From positions 12,400,697 through 12,464,696 of the forward strand of contig CM055111.1 in assembly GCA_029204225.1 (NCBI GenBank): a stretch of 64,000 nt of DNA. The letters are read 5' to 3'. The translations under genes were made by a program, and so were the position numbers. Shown piece by piece: positions 11,860-21,322 of the stretch. Positions within the stretch are counted from its first letter, which is position 1; each line of letters opens with the position of its first letter. Below the pieces are notes generated by a model. That model was not told where the DNA came from and did no database searches. It was given only the letters and a program-made list of their open reading frames with translations. This stretch comes from Diphasiastrum complanatum. Lineage: Eukaryota > Streptophyta > Lycopodiopsida > Lycopodiales > Lycopodiaceae.

Positions 11860-12558
11860 TTGAGTGACCATGCTTGTGCTAGGAAGAATCATGATGTCCA
11901 TTGCAGATGGGACATCACGATGGTAGTAACCAAGGCAGATCAGGTAGCCTCACCCGAGGCCACTACGGTAACAGCCACGATGGTGTTAACATCCACTTCA
12001 CCAACCATCACCACTACTACTACCGTTCCTCGACTCTCCATTCCTGTTACTCTACCATCTCCTACCCCCAAATCACCACCCCCCCCCCCATTATCGCTAC
12101 TAATCCCTCCTCTACATTTGATTTTAATTTTGATTCTGATTCTTTCGCCGTGCTCAACTCCTGCAAACTATTGTTACCGCCATTTCTTCCACACCTTATA
12201 TCGCCACTCAACCTCCACTCGCTATCCCTATCCACTTAGCTCTTCACAACTCCCTCCACAACATGAACCCTACATTCCTCCACTCACTAATATTCCTCTC
12301 TTCACTAATATTCTTCCACACTACCCGGATGGATCTGAATCCCTTCCTTACCTGGGTCCTTGGGAGCAGCTCCCCCCTTCAGTGCAAAAGGCAATCTGGG
12401 CAAATCAAGACGCACAAACATACCTTGCCCAGTTTGATTACCAATCATTCTGGGGTACGACTCTTCAGGAAAATCTTGTGTTGACACAACAACTACAGAA
12501 TGCGACCAAAGTAGTCAAGCAAGCCAACGAAGCAGAGGTCAACCAGACACATAGCTAA
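11860..12558 (+). CDS. Thr/Ser/Pro-rich ORF of about 232 codons
   Basis: A single uninterrupted frame. The first about 100 residues are low complexity (Thr runs, then PTPKSPPPPP). The last about 100 residues look like a folded segment with WEQLPPSVQKAIWANQDAQ and a coiled-coil-like tail (LVLTQQLQNATKVVKQANEAE). I do not recognise the family. A Pro/Thr/Ser-rich head also occurs in the ORF at 22656, so both may be gag-like proteins of non-autonomous retroelements. The nominal start is uncertain. Confidence 0.35.
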   Translation: MSDHACARKNHDVHCRWDITMVVTKADQVASPEATTVTATMVLTSTSPTITTTTTVPRLSIPVTLPSPTPKSPPPPPLSLLIPPLHLILILILILSPCSTPANYCYRHFFHTLYRHSTSTRYPYPLSSSQLPPQHEPYIPPLTNIPLFTNILPHYPDGSESLPYLGPWEQLPPSVQKAIWANQDAQTYLAQFDYQSFWGTTLQENLVLTQQLQNATKVVKQANEAEVNQTHS

Positions 12559-13320
12559 GCCAGCTCCAACAACTCTAGAATGTAGAAACTAGTTCCAACC
12601 AAGAATTATGTGCCGCTATGATGAGACAAATCAATCAAATTGATTTTTAATGATTTGCTCCACTTCCTATCCCAAAGGGCATGGTGGTTCCGCCTTCAGC
12701 ATACCAACAGCTGGGGCAAGGGTTAAATGACACCGTGCGATGTTGTCCTTGGAAATCAATTATCTGATATTGAAATTTGATACCATATATGAAGATTATG
12801 ATCAAAGTTTCTTTGATACTAGAAACTGCTATGATACCATGTTGGAAGAAGGGAAGACTATAAGATAGTGATGAAATCGAAGTATAACAACAAACTCTTT
12901 GGCTCTACGAAATAATCCTTCTTCTAGTATATGACTACGTCTATAAAAACTAAACAAAGCTATCGCAACAATCATCATGTTTGTTCTTTTTAGTAACTAG
13001 CTTTGAAATTATTAGTACTTAAGTGATTGTGAACAAGTTGAAATTGACAGATATAGAATACTACAGTATTGAAACATTTGACAATTTAGACTAATCAATA
13101 AGAGATTTAACTGATACAAATAACTTCAGAGAAGCTTGCAAACATTTCAACATGATACTGAACGCAATAAGAAAGTATGATTGATTTAGTAAGTAGCATC
13201 TACAAATCAGATAATGTGAGTAAAAGGCAATAACAGATGAAGCCGCGTACTCTAAACTATCTTTGAGTAATCGATAACTTTGTTTGATACACTTTCACCA
13301 ATAAGCAATAAGTACCATCG
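12559..13320. other. Intergenic, nothing seen
   Basis: AT-rich DNA without a recognisable gene. It ends abruptly at the Pro-rich start of the first H3-like copy, so the N-terminal tail of that copy is missing. Confidence 0.4.
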
Positions 13321-13670
13321 CCTCGTCCACCACCACCTCCTCCTAGGCCAAGGGGCAGAAGAAGAGACTCACCCTGGCTCAAGGATATTCAAAAGCTACA
13401 GAAGACTAATAATCTTTTGATTCTGAAAGCTCACATACAGAGATCCATCAGACAGGTAATAGTAAGTCTATCTGTAGATGTGAGATGGACTGTAACGGCA
13501 ATAGAGACGCTGCACACTACATATGAGGATTTCCAAGTGATTTTTTTTTTCAGATACTATTGTTGCAGCTGTCCATGCCAAGAGGGTGACCATCATGCCC
13601 AAGGATTTCAACATTGTGTTCAGGCTACAGGACACATATGACAAATTTGCAGAGTACTTTAGACCTGCTG
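13321..13670 (+). pseudogene. Histone H3-fold (CenH3-like) copy 1, N-terminally truncated
   Basis: The frame opens with a Pro/Arg stretch, then WLKDIQKLQKTNNLLI, which aligns without gaps to the alphaN-alpha1 region of histone H3. It continues through loop 1 (VDVRWT), alpha2 (AIETLHTTYEDFQV) and loop 2-alpha3 (AVHAKRVTIMPKDF). The IHAKRVTIMPKD block is diagnostic for H3. Trp in loop 1 and Phe after MPKD are typical of centromeric H3, but loop 1 has the canonical H3 length, not the longer CenH3 one. A 1-base loss in a T run (13541-13550) breaks the frame between alpha2 and loop 2. The H3 tail is absent. It is followed by a Ser/Pro linker and a Ulp1-like peptidase. Confidence 0.8.
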
Positions 13671-13689
13671 CTCCTCTCCTCCAATACAA

Positions 13690-14010
13690 GATTCAGAGAG
13701 GAGAAAACGAAAGCAATCTCAACCATCTTGGCCTGGTTTTCGTATACAGAACGAGTGTGTTTCAAAGACGAGGAGGTCTCATGACCCTCCTAATAAAGTG
13801 AGGGATTTTTCAAAGTCATCTCCTCTAGATGAGATTCTATCTGCTAGGCAATCTTCTCCCAAGTCTCCTCCTAAGTCTCCTTCTTCTCCTCCCAGACCTC
13901 CATTTTTATCTTCTCCTGCTAAATCTTCCTCTCCTAATAAATCTCCTCCTCCTTCAAAATCTCTGTCTCCTCCTACCCCCATAAATATTAGTTCCCCACT
14001 CTTGTTCTAG
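13690..14010 (+). pseudogene. Basic then Ser/Pro-rich linker downstream of H3 copy 1
   Basis: After a frame change, one frame reads a basic patch (RKRKQSQPSWPG, nuclear-localisation-like) and then a stretch dominated by SPPK/SPPR-type repeats, ending at a stop at 14008-14010. It sits between the H3 fold and the Ulp1-like domain. The third H3-like copy also has a Ser/Pro-containing tail after the fold, so a disordered linker may be part of the original design. Whether H3 and Ulp1 were one polypeptide or two genes cannot be decided from these broken frames. Confidence 0.55.
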
Positions 14011-14149
14011 GAAATGATTTAGATGATTTTGTAAATGTAAAGGTAGAATCAATTTTGAATGACAATTTTTTTGTGGTTTATCTGTATTACTTCCGTCACC
14101 CCCTGCACTTGCCTTTGTAAATACTCCTCAATATGTACAGTATGACCAA

Positions 14150-15328
14150 TAGTTGAACACATATCTTAAAGCTTTAGGTTCTAGATACAGTTTTAAGATG
14201 CCGAAGACCAATGCTGGTCTTCCTCTTTCTAAATTAGATACATGTGAATTAGAAAGTAGGGACAAAATGCTAGGTGACAATGTAGGAGGTGGGGCAATTC
14301 AGTACTGGATGGAGATTTTCCAGACCTCATTGTTTATAGATGTAGCATTGTTTCCCCTTCAATTCATGGCTGCATTTGATTTCCCTAATTTCAAAAGTCT
14401 GCACAATGATATGCTCCAATATGTCAAACTAGGGACTTCAATTCTCGTGCTCCCATACATAACAAAGTAAGTGTTTTTTTTTTTTCAGATTTTATTAAGT
14501 TGAATTTTTCATATGAATTTTGATTTCACATTGATTCTCATAAATTTATTGTTTTCTTATTGTAGTGATCATTGGAGGTTATATGTGTTGTCCTTATACG
14601 TCAATGATGAGGGTGTGTGTAATTCAGTTTGTTTAAAGATGAACTCTATTACACACACACACACACACAAAATTGCCAGGAGCATTATCCAGAAAATACT
14701 AGAACTCTTTCTAGTACCAAATGCAATAGCATATACGAAGCTGAAAATTGTTGATGCAAAGGTAAAAATTTATCAATATCGGTTCACGTGCCCTTGTAGT
14801 TATTGTTTGGTTTCTTTTCAAATCATGGACACTGATCCAATATTCAAACAATATTTGGTTCGATGCACGCTCGTTTCCGTTGTAGATTTTATTATAACAT
14901 CTTGCGCGTTGATTCGATATCTCATAATATTAAAATTTGGATACTACAGTCCTCCCAACAGGTTGATTCTTCTATAAGCTGTGGTTGGTATACGGTATGC
15001 AATGCCAAACACTTTTTCAATTGGCTTGCACTACATGATGGACTTCCTAATCTTAAAGAGGTAATCTTCGATTAATAACATTTAATTGTGTTTTTGTTTT
15101 TTTTTTCATAATCAAATTCCTAATAACTAATCTTTGATTATTAACATTTAACTGTGTTTATGTTTTTTTCAGTTTAAATGCCCAAAAGTCTCCCCAATGG
15201 AGATAATGCACTTCAGGCTGGAGACCATAAAGCTTGTGATCGAAAATTCATATCCAGTTGCAGTGGCAAGAGTGTTCTCCACCCAAGCTACTTCCAACTG
15301 GAGAAATGAATTTAGAGATCATAGATAG
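14150..15328 (+). pseudogene. Ulp1-like (C48) cysteine peptidase, four exons
   Basis: Exon 1 (to 14466) ends in VLPYIT and splices at GTAAGT to exon 2 (14566), giving NDHWRLYVLSL, the Ulp1 catalytic His motif. Exon 2 carries LKMNS where the family has an Asp (Asp to Asn) and includes an in-frame (AC)9 tract read as THTHTH. Exon 3 (14950-15060) has SSQQ then SISCGWYT, the catalytic Gln and Cys region. Exon 4 (15173-15328) ends at TAG. All junctions are GT-AG. C48 enzymes process or remove SUMO-like modifiers; Ulp1 domains are known cargo of some plant DNA transposons. A TAG at 14150-14152 interrupts the upstream frame, and the Asp loss suggests an inactive copy. Confidence 0.75.
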
Positions 15329-15992
15329 TTGATACTAATAAAAAATTTGTGTCACTTGATGTGGATGAGACACATGTACAATTTTTTTTAATAGAAATAC
15401 ATTGACAGTTTTCTATGGTTGTTCTTACTTGTTTGTTTTCCTGTTATTAATTCAGGTTATGATTCATTCATCTTCAATTGTTTTTCATAGCCTTGGTCTT
15501 GTCTTTTTCATGGTCTTTTTTGGATAAGTTTAGAAAGATGATCTGATCGAACCTTTGCCACAACCAATCCAAACATGCGACATTAGTTCACTTAGATTTG
15601 TTGCAGCAAATCTTTGATCAGATTATCTTTTGAACATATCCAAATATGCCAAGACAAGGACAATACAGACCAAGGCAATGAAGACAAAAAATACAACCGA
15701 TATATACAAGACGTTAATAAGCGCAAGCGTCGATTCGATATCTGATTGTAGTGGCCACTAGAGTTCAAGTGACTGAAGATCTCCCCAATGGAAATAATGT
15801 ATTTCCTGTAGGAGACAATGAATCTTGTTATTGAAAACTCATATTAACCAGTTGCAATTACATTGTGTTTTGCACCATGGAAATGGAGATCATAGAAATG
15901 AAAGAGCCTCATAGAAAAAGTGGTTCGTATATTTTCAAAAATGATGTATACAAAAAATCATATTCATAATACAAAATTCCATAGTTCATAAT
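15329..15992. repeat. Intergenic, with a tandem duplicate of the peptidase's last exon
   Basis: At about 15779-15850 the DNA repeats the start of exon 4 of the peptidase (ATCTCCCCAATGGA versus GTCTCCCCAATGGA) and continues with a matching GAAAACTCATAT. The duplicate has stops and is not coding. The rest of the stretch is AT-rich. The duplication probably explains why the gap to the convergent gene C is 665 bp here but only about 195 bp in the other copy. Confidence 0.65.
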
Positions 15993-17333
15993 CTATGGAT
16001 CTTCAATTTCGATGGATGTTCCAATATCTTTGCAGTTTATATGCTCTTCTTGCCTTACTGTTATCTGCACAAGAGAAATTGTTTTAGGTAATATATTTTA
16101 TGAAACTGATTCACTGAGAAATAGAAAAAAAGGAATATTTTTATATGGCATAACGTACCTTTACACCATTCAATCGAAATTGATAGTACTGAGGTAGATC
16201 GAATTGCAACATGTCTAGTTCTAATCGAATGCGATTGAGACACCAATCTTCCTCGACCTCAACCATTGTAAGAATGTTGTCATTTCTTTTCACTATTATC
16301 TGAAGTTGCTCTTGAGGGTTTATACCAAAATCTTGATCAAGTGGCTTCCAAATATTTTTGCATTTAATCCATCTTCTATAATACAGCAGCAAAGTGAACA
16401 TTTGTTTTTCGATGTGATATCTAAATGTCATGGATGAGTAACATACTCTACACTCAACTTGTTGATTTTGTTTTGTATCCCAACCATCATCCAACAACTC
16501 GACGATTATTTCAGCACTCAAGTCCTTACAAGTAAACATTGTTTTTGTTCTCCGAATATGCATTTGGAAAAAAAAATCAACAAAAGTAGTAAAAGGTAGA
16601 TACCAACTTAATCTATTATTCTTTGATCCAGTGCTACATTTTTATATACTCTGAATATCAATATATAGCCTAGATCAAAAACTTTTCAAAAATGCTGCAT
16701 TAGGAGAAATCCATTCCTCACTCAAAAAATATGGTAGAGGATATGGCTCTAATCTACCAACTAAATTTTTTTTACCAGAAAAATAGGTGTGATCATAAAA
16801 GAAAACTCCTGACTCTAAAAGTGATTTTGGAGGATGACCTTTATATTGTAAAATACCAATATTCGAATGTATGACATCGATTATTCCTACAATCGATTGA
16901 ATTGTTTGCCATTCAACAAAATTTGATGAATACAAAAATGCAAAACCAACAAAAACATAACAAGAAAAATATGATTTAAAAAAAATGCTAACTCTAAAGA
17001 AATTAAATCTGAAAACTTACAATTGCATTTTCTTCTATCATTTGGATTCAAATCATGAATGTTGAGCTCATTGTGAAAATAAGCATGCTGAACTAAAACT
17101 TTCGTGATAGATTGATTGGCAGGTAATACTTTAAAATCCATTATCCTGCCTTTCCAAGAGTTTCTATATATGTTATCTGATCTTTTTCAGAATGAGTCTT
17201 TTGTAGAGGGATGCATCAAGGTCCATTGATATTTTTGATATATTCTTGGTATCCATTGATCTTCTGCATTTTTTTCATTGCAAATATTGATTGCATCAAT
17301 GGTTCCTCTTGGTTTCCAATTATGTGTAGCCAT
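15993..17333 (-). pseudogene. Unknown gene C, copy 1
   Basis: ATG at 17333-17331 starts a protein MATHNWKPRGTIDAIN... Exon 1 reaches a donor (T|GTAAGT) near 17020. A middle block includes GIIDVIHSNIG, LQYKGHPPKSL and EPYPLPYFLSEEW, then FTCKDLSAEI, SSMTFRYHIEKQM and TMVEVEEDW. The donor GTACGT (16158-16153) leads to a last exon at 16064-15993 ending EIEDP. Family unknown; about 380 residues if intact. It is convergent with the Ulp1-like gene. Stops: TGA at 17187-17189 and two more between about 16640 and 16680. The acceptor before the middle exon appears lost. The inverted copy at 18118-19081 confirms the exon structure. Confidence 0.65.
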
Positions 17334-17537
17334 TAGTCGAAATATGAGTACTCAAGCTAAGAACGGAGAGAAAGGATAAGGAGGAAAAAAAAAAGGGGGG
17401 TAGGACTGGGATTTGTACATAGAATTTTTACAAGGCATAAGAAATATGTACAAGGTTGGTGTTAAGGCCCTATAGGATTGCCCCTAAGATGAGAATAAGA
17501 AAACACCATAGAACCATTCCATTGCAAGTGCAACATG
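17334..17537. other. Spacer upstream of gene C copy 1
   Basis: Contains an A10G6 run near 17387-17402. It may hold the promoter of gene C, but I see no clear TATA box. Confidence 0.3.
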
Positions 17538-17705
17538 CAAATGAAACATTGTCATTGTTGAATGCTACAATCCGTAAATGCTTCAAACCACAATAATTCT
17601 ACCTTAAGAGATCTAGCATACCTTACTTTTGTAATGTATATGTCATGCTGAAAAATCGTCCCGCCTCATATTTCACTGTAAGCATACAAAGATTTCAAAA
17701 GTGCT
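17538..17705 (-). repeat. Displaced 5' fragment of gene B
   Basis: This segment matches 61250-61425 in the same orientation, with identical words such as CTACAATCCGTAAATGCTTC, ACCTTACTTTTGTAATGT and CCTCATATTTCACT. At 61 kb the segment is the 5' flank and start of gene B, where a minus-strand frame begins M(A/T)(I/M)FHLHVAL. Here that frame runs only a few dozen codons before a stop. It directly links the 13-19 kb region with the 58-61 kb region. Confidence 0.8.
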
Positions 17706-17869
17706 CAAGGCATTAGAGGAGTTCTCAATATCAAAAAGACCCTTTAAGGAATGCCATGGAGGATATACAAAAATATCAAAATAAATAAAACAATATTGTT
17801 TATTTGCTTGCCACACCACTCCCAAGGCCTCCCCAACTCCCAATGATCTAACCACAGTGTCTATAGTCA

Positions 17870-17932
17870 CAGTTAAGATTTCAAATTCAGTGTCCAGTCA
17901 GAAAATGATATATGGTGGCTGGCAGCGTTTCA
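17870..17932 (+). pseudogene. Displaced internal exon of gene B
   Basis: The frame reads FSVQSENDIWWLAAFQ and ends at a splice donor (CAG|GTAACT). Gene B at 59.9 kb has FSVQSENHIWWLVAF followed by TAG|GTATAC. So the exon is the same, the donor is at the same place, and the final codon is CAG here and TAG there. It lies just upstream of gene C copy 2, separated from its next exon by an AG-ending intron, so a B/C chimeric transcript is conceivable. Confidence 0.7.
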
Positions 17933-18117
17933 GGTAACTAGCCTTGTTATTACATTACATTCATTGAATAGTATTAATACATTGTAAACTAAGTATGATT
18001 AATTCTTTGAATGTAATTGTAAGTATATCAAAACATATGCACTCTACAACAATCATAGGTGATTTCCTTTATTGATGCTCTTTAGATTATGATTTAAATG
18101 CTTCAACATTGTTTTTT

Positions 18118-19081
18118 TCTTTCAGATTTATATCCATCATGCATAAGTGAATGGGAGCCCGCAAAATTACTTGCAGGAATATTAGACGTGATTCACTCTG
18201 ATGTTGGAAAGCTACAATACAGAGGAAGAAGTCCAAAGGAACTTGCAAATTGTGGTATCTATTTTTATGAATCTTTATATATGCCACAAACAGATGGAGG
18301 TTTTGGCAAGCTCGAAGCAATTCCATTGCCTAGTTTTCAAAGTGATGAGTGGCCTACTCCTGACAGCATTGTTTTTGAATCCTTGAGATGCAAGCTACTC
18401 ATTGATATTAAAAATTCTATGAAGATAAGCACAGGCTCAAAAATTGTTCACCTAAGTTGGTTTATCTCATTGCATACATTTGTTGATTTTTTCGAGAGTG
18501 CTAGTGTTCGTGGGACACCAACTTTATTTGTTTGCAAGGATTTATAAGATGAGACTTTGTCAGATCTCATGGATCAAGGCTGGGATAGTAAAACAAATAA
18601 TGACATAGAATGCATGATTAAAAAGTCCTCAATGACCTTTCGTTATCATATCGAAAAGCAAATGCTCAGTCTCATATTTAGCTACCAGAGATACAAGAAA
18701 ATTGAAGGTACATGGCTACCACTGGATTAAGACTTTGAACTAAATGGTCACACAAACCGAATGGAGATAAGCATTATCTATAATGAGGAATATTTGACTA
18801 TGGTTGAGGTGGAAGAGCACTGGAAGCTTGATTTTATCAGAACATAGCTCATGCTATCACAAACCAATCTACCAACATATTTCAGACTTATCATCAACGG
18901 AAGACTCGTAAGTACTTTATGTTTATTGCCATTTCAAAATAGAACAAAATAATAGAAAATGTCATCATTTACAATTGCACATTCACTAATATTTGCCATG
19001 TCATAGATGCGAAAAAGACAAAAGCTGATAACGTGCTGCAAAGATCTACCTACAATAATCACCATTGTGGGAGAACAATAG
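18118..19081 (+). pseudogene. Unknown gene C, copy 2 (inverted relative to copy 1)
   Basis: After a CTTTCAG acceptor (18125) the protein reads SEWEPAKLLAGILDVIHSDVG, LQYRGRSPKEL, AIPLPSFQSDEW, FVCKDL, SSMTFRYHIEKQM and TMVEVEEHW. These are clearly homologous (roughly half identical by eye) to copy 1 on the other strand. A donor GTAAGT at 18908 and acceptor at 19006 lead to a last exon ending VGEQ-TAG at 19081. In-frame stops: TAA 18545-18547, TAA 18728-18730 (CAA in copy 1) and TAG 18845-18847. Exon 1 is missing, apparently replaced by the gene B exon at 17870-17932. It converges on a Ulp1-like C-terminus 195 bp away. Confidence 0.7.
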
Positions 19082-19276
19082 TTTCAAATAAACTTTAGTA
19101 AAAATCTGTGTATACACCCTTTCATTCAATAAATGAAATCCCAAGTTGGGCATCTATACATGTATTTTGTGCTCCCAAATTCATAAACTGGAGTAGCATT
19201 TGATATATCAATGTATATTTTTCTATGAAGTCTACATATGTATTTTTGTTCTATGTTATCTATATTTTTTCTGATC

Positions 19277-19618
19277 TTAATTTAGTACAACTACATCATC
19301 CTTTGCACCATCATCAATAACGGGAGGCTGAAGCCTTGCCCTAGCCAGTATACTCAGGATAATTTCTTGTCTAAATCTGTACACCTGGCTTGATGTGTAC
19401 TCAGGAAGTGTAAACTGGAAAATAGAACATTCATGTACTAGTAATGGCCAATAACATCACCAGAATAGAAAACTAATCATGATTCCAAAATAAGAATAAA
19501 CAGAATTTATTACCTTAGAAATATCAACATCTTGTTGAAGGATGAACCACTCAAAAAACAACTTGGCATTGTACAATGTGTACCACCCACAGCTGAATGA
19601 ATCATTTTGCTGGGGTGA
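19277..19618 (-). pseudogene. Ulp1-like peptidase C-terminal fragment, copy 2
   Basis: Two minus-strand exons (19618-19514 and 19414-19277) with GT-AG borders. The first reads QSPQQNDSFSCGWYTLYNAK, containing the catalytic Gln and Cys of C48 peptidases in the expected spacing. The second begins FTLPEYTSSQVYRFRQE and ends at TAA. Exon borders match exons 3 and 4 of the copy at 14150-15328. The N-terminal part with the catalytic His is absent, cut off by the Copia fragment that starts near 19735. Confidence 0.75.
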
Positions 19619-19734
19619 CTGCAAAATAACTCAGCACACAAGAAATCAATTATAAAACATAATGAATTAGATTGAAAATATTTCATTAGAATACTGATTT
19701 CAAAATGCTAAACCTCCAAGCTAACGATCTGCCA

Positions 19735-20590
19735 GTCCACGGAGGAAATCTATATGGAACAACCTCAAGGATTCATCAAGGATGAGTTCAAAGTGTGCTT
19801 GCTCTTCAGAAGTCTTTATGGACTCAAGCAAGCACCAAGATCATGGTATTCGAGACTTAATTCTTTCCTTATCTCACTAGGATTTACTCTTAGTGACTAG
19901 GATCCTTCCATGTATCTAAAGTTTGTTGATAATAATATTGTCATTTTTCTAATTTATGTTGATGACATTATTCTTTGTGGAAGTTGTATCAAGATAGTTG
20001 ATGAAACTAAGATAGCACTTGGATGTGAGTTTAAAATGCAAGATCTAGGAGAAATACATTACATCCTAGGCCTAGAGATTGATTTTTATGATGATCATGT
20101 TTTTATATGCCAATCTAGATATGCTCACTCTATGTTGAAAAAATTCCATATGGAAAATTCTAAGAGCATAGGTACTCCAATGGAGCAATTTGTAAAAGAT
20201 CCTAATAAAGGTGATGAAAGATCCTTCGACGACATCACACTTCTTAGGAGTCTTGTAGGATCCTTGATTTGGCTTGCCATTACTAGGCCCAATTTAATTT
20301 TTTGTGTGCACAAATTGAGTCAATTTATGCAAGATCCTAAGATTCATCATTGGAAGATGGCCAAGAGGATTCTAAGATATGTATCTTCATCTTGTGATTA
20401 TGGTCTACTTTATAAAAGTGAAGATCTATCCATTGTTAGCTACTTGGATTCGGATTTTGCAAGTGATAAGATGGATTGAAAGTCTATTAGTGCTTACACT
20501 ATCTTTGTTGGAGGAAATTTAATATCTTGGCTTTCCAAAAAGCAAGATACTATATCTCTCAATGTCATGTCCTCCAATGGACTCTACATT
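19735..20590 (+). pseudogene. Copia reverse transcriptase / RNase H fragment
   Basis: Starts inside the RT domain with IYMEQPQGF and [13 protein letters not shown], then has the catalytic IYVDDIILCG, LGLEIDF, GTPM, SLVGSLIWL and the start of RNase H. A TAG after FTLSD (19898-19900) and a TGA at 20477-20479 break it. Everything upstream of mid-RT and downstream of about 20590 is missing. No LTR is attached. It interrupts the second cassette of H3/Ulp1/C genes. Confidence 0.8.
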
Positions 20591-20823
20591 TTTGGAGGGG
20601 ATATACCGAGTCCTTGGGGGATAGTTTTTTGGAATTCCTCTGTAGGCAAAGTTTTTTCATAGGCTTTGGATTTTTCAATCATGGCCTCAAAGGCCTCATT
20701 ACCATATTTCCAATTGCCATCTTTATCATAATCTATCTCACTTTCGAGGTCATCATATGTGTAATCCACAATGTCAATTGGAGTTGTTCAAAATTTTCAA
20801 AGATTGGATATCAAAAAAGGTAG
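20584..20823 (-). CDS. Short acidic ORF of unknown identity
   Basis: The minus-strand frame 20769-20584 reads MDYTYDDLESEIDYDKDGNW and continues with a charged, helical-looking segment (NEAFEAMIEKSKAYEKTL). Composition is protein-like and unlike translated A/T noise, so it may be an exon of a gene truncated by the Copia fragment. I do not recognise it. Confidence 0.3.
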
Positions 20824-21322
20824 CTGGTATTTTTTTAAATCATAATGACTGAATTTATAACATTATCTTGTCAATTTCAAATATTAATTGTAGACGCGAC
20901 CATACTTTTGTAGAATTAATTGAAGATGTAACAATACTTATGTATAAATTAAATGTGGTCGTCATTAGCCATATCGACTAATTATTTTGATGACAGATGG
21001 ATTTGATTGATAAGCCTCTGAATATCTCGATGTAATCATCATCGTAATCATAGCCTCGTAATTCCATACCACCACGTAAGTTATCATTTCAGATTTGCAC
21101 TATATATACAGATGGTCGAGGCTTAAATTTTTTTTTCGTTAACTTCTTGTCGTTCTCTACTTCCATGTGGTATTGATTCAACGAGCCTGAAGCTAAATAC
21201 CTACATTCCACTTTTACTCGTGTGCGCCCATCTGCACTCAACTATCGATTTGGTTCAAGGCCCGATTGGAATTCTGGTCTAGAGTTCTCCTTGTTTGCGC
21301 GCTGATCCGATATTGGATAGCA
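20824..21322. other. Upstream region of H3-like copy 2
   Basis: Non-coding and AT-rich in its left half. A TATATATA-like word lies near 21103, about 220 bp before the H3-like ATG, and could be a promoter element. Unrelated to the DNA upstream of the other two H3-like copies. Confidence 0.3.

Noticed and set aside
13535..13556. A mini-intron in H3-like copies (CAA|GT...TTTCAG|AT)
   Set aside because: The segment is about 16-19 bases, far below plant intron length, and reading through it in copy 2 gives a gapless H3 alignment (FQVKFFSDT).
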